Shown here: positions 13,758 to 13,920 of the stretch, one piece after another | Layout of the letters: each line of letters begins with the position of its first letter | How positions within the stretch are numbered: position 1 is the stretch's first letter | NCBI GenBank assembly: GCA_030634925.1 | Contig: DAOVZV010000006.1 | Coordinates: 1 to 13,920 of the forward strand | From: Sulfurovum sp. | GTDB taxonomy: Bacteria; Campylobacterota; Campylobacteria; Campylobacterales; Sulfurovaceae | Length of the DNA: 13,920 bases | Direction: 5' to 3' | Notes under the pieces: model-generated | Database searches by the model: none | Told to the model about the DNA's origin: nothing | Seen by the model: only the letters and a program-made list of their open reading frames with translations | Made by a program: the position numbers and the translations under genes

Positions 13758-13901
13758 TCAATCTTCATTTGAGTCTCCCCAACCTGAATCATTATCATCA
13801 TAATCTCTACGAGAACCTCTCCTTGAACCTCTAGTATTTGAGTTTTTTACAACAAAAAACACAATGACAATAAGTAATATAGTAATTAAAAAAGTTTCCA
13901 T
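13758..13901 (-). CDS. 47-residue single-span membrane protein
   Basis: ATG at 13901-13899, preceded by AAAGGA about eight bases upstream, opens a 47-codon frame ending TGA. Residues 4-18 are one hydrophobic span (FLITILLIVIVFFVV). A basic, Ser/Arg/Gly-rich stretch follows (NTRGSRRGSRRD), and then an acidic, Asp/Asn-rich tail with a single Trp (YDDNDSGWGDSNED). The basic cluster after the span suggests an N-out, C-in orientation by the positive-inside rule. A strong terminator 16 bases past the stop supports it as a real transcription unit; its promoter lies beyond the window. I do not recognise it. Its role is unknown, and its size is below most gene-caller cutoffs. Confidence 0.75.
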   Translation of the reverse strand: METFLITILLIVIVFFVVKNSNTRGSRRGSRRDYDDNDSGWGDSNED

Positions 13902-13920
13902 ATTTTATTCCTTTAAAAAA

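Noticed and set aside
1..13920. CRISPR arrays, tRNA or rRNA genes, transposase genes
   Set aside because: No direct-repeat arrays, no cloverleaf or rRNA signatures and no transposase motifs were seen on either strand.

Overview
The window is AT-rich DNA from a member of the Campylobacterota (formerly Epsilonproteobacteria), most likely a free-living sulfur-oxidiser type such as a Sulfurovum or Sulfurimonas relative. The evidence is family-level: the second-type glutamyl-tRNA synthetase beginning MLRFAPSPTGDMHIGN, the YebC variant beginning [16 protein letters not shown], a short ExbB with no N-terminal extension, tightly packed genes with ATGA start/stop overlaps, and promoters showing a clear TATAAT -10 with no obvious -35 box. 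Species cannot be fixed from this stretch.

Layout. Bases 2-469 (+) are the end of a lipoprotein gene cut by the window edge. Bases 475-3349 (-) form an operon gltX2-yggT-lytic transglycosylase. yebC (-) and a thioredoxin-like gene (+) diverge from 4296-4402. Then come exbB-exbD (-) and a secreted L,D-transpeptidase (-). An operon psd - PDC-sensor membrane protein - HAD phosphatase (-) occupies 6688-9045. A DEDDh exonuclease (+) diverges from psd. After a 234-base non-coding-looking gap, a plus-strand group follows: DEAD-box RNA helicase, patatin-like lipase, DUF819 membrane protein and a small membrane coiled-coil protein. A 47-residue membrane protein with a strong terminator closes the window on the minus strand.

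The genes are mostly housekeeping: tRNA charging and translation (gltX2, yebC, helicase), envelope and murein (lytic transglycosylase, L,D-transpeptidase, ExbBD, psd, patatin) and nucleic-acid turnover (exonuclease).

The most interesting part is the gap at 9869-10102. On the minus strand it holds a 19-codon gene for a purely hydrophobic peptide, MKLLILIVVLVLLIITKAY, with a good ribosome-binding site and its own TATAAT. The predicted mRNA has a 5' end (GCUUAGUUGG) perfectly complementary to a segment just after its 3' hairpin (CCAACUAAGC). It also has an 8-base leader segment complementary to the start codon region, and an extended -10 promoter pointing the opposite way from inside the ORF. 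Together these are the hallmarks of a type I toxin-antitoxin system: Ibs-like peptide, with an mRNA and antisense layout like AapA/IsoA or Hok/Sok. The function is inferred from architecture only. Directly beside it, the helicase gene has no ATG, GTG or TTG ahead of its conserved N-terminus. A well-placed Shine-Dalgarno points at an ATC codon instead.
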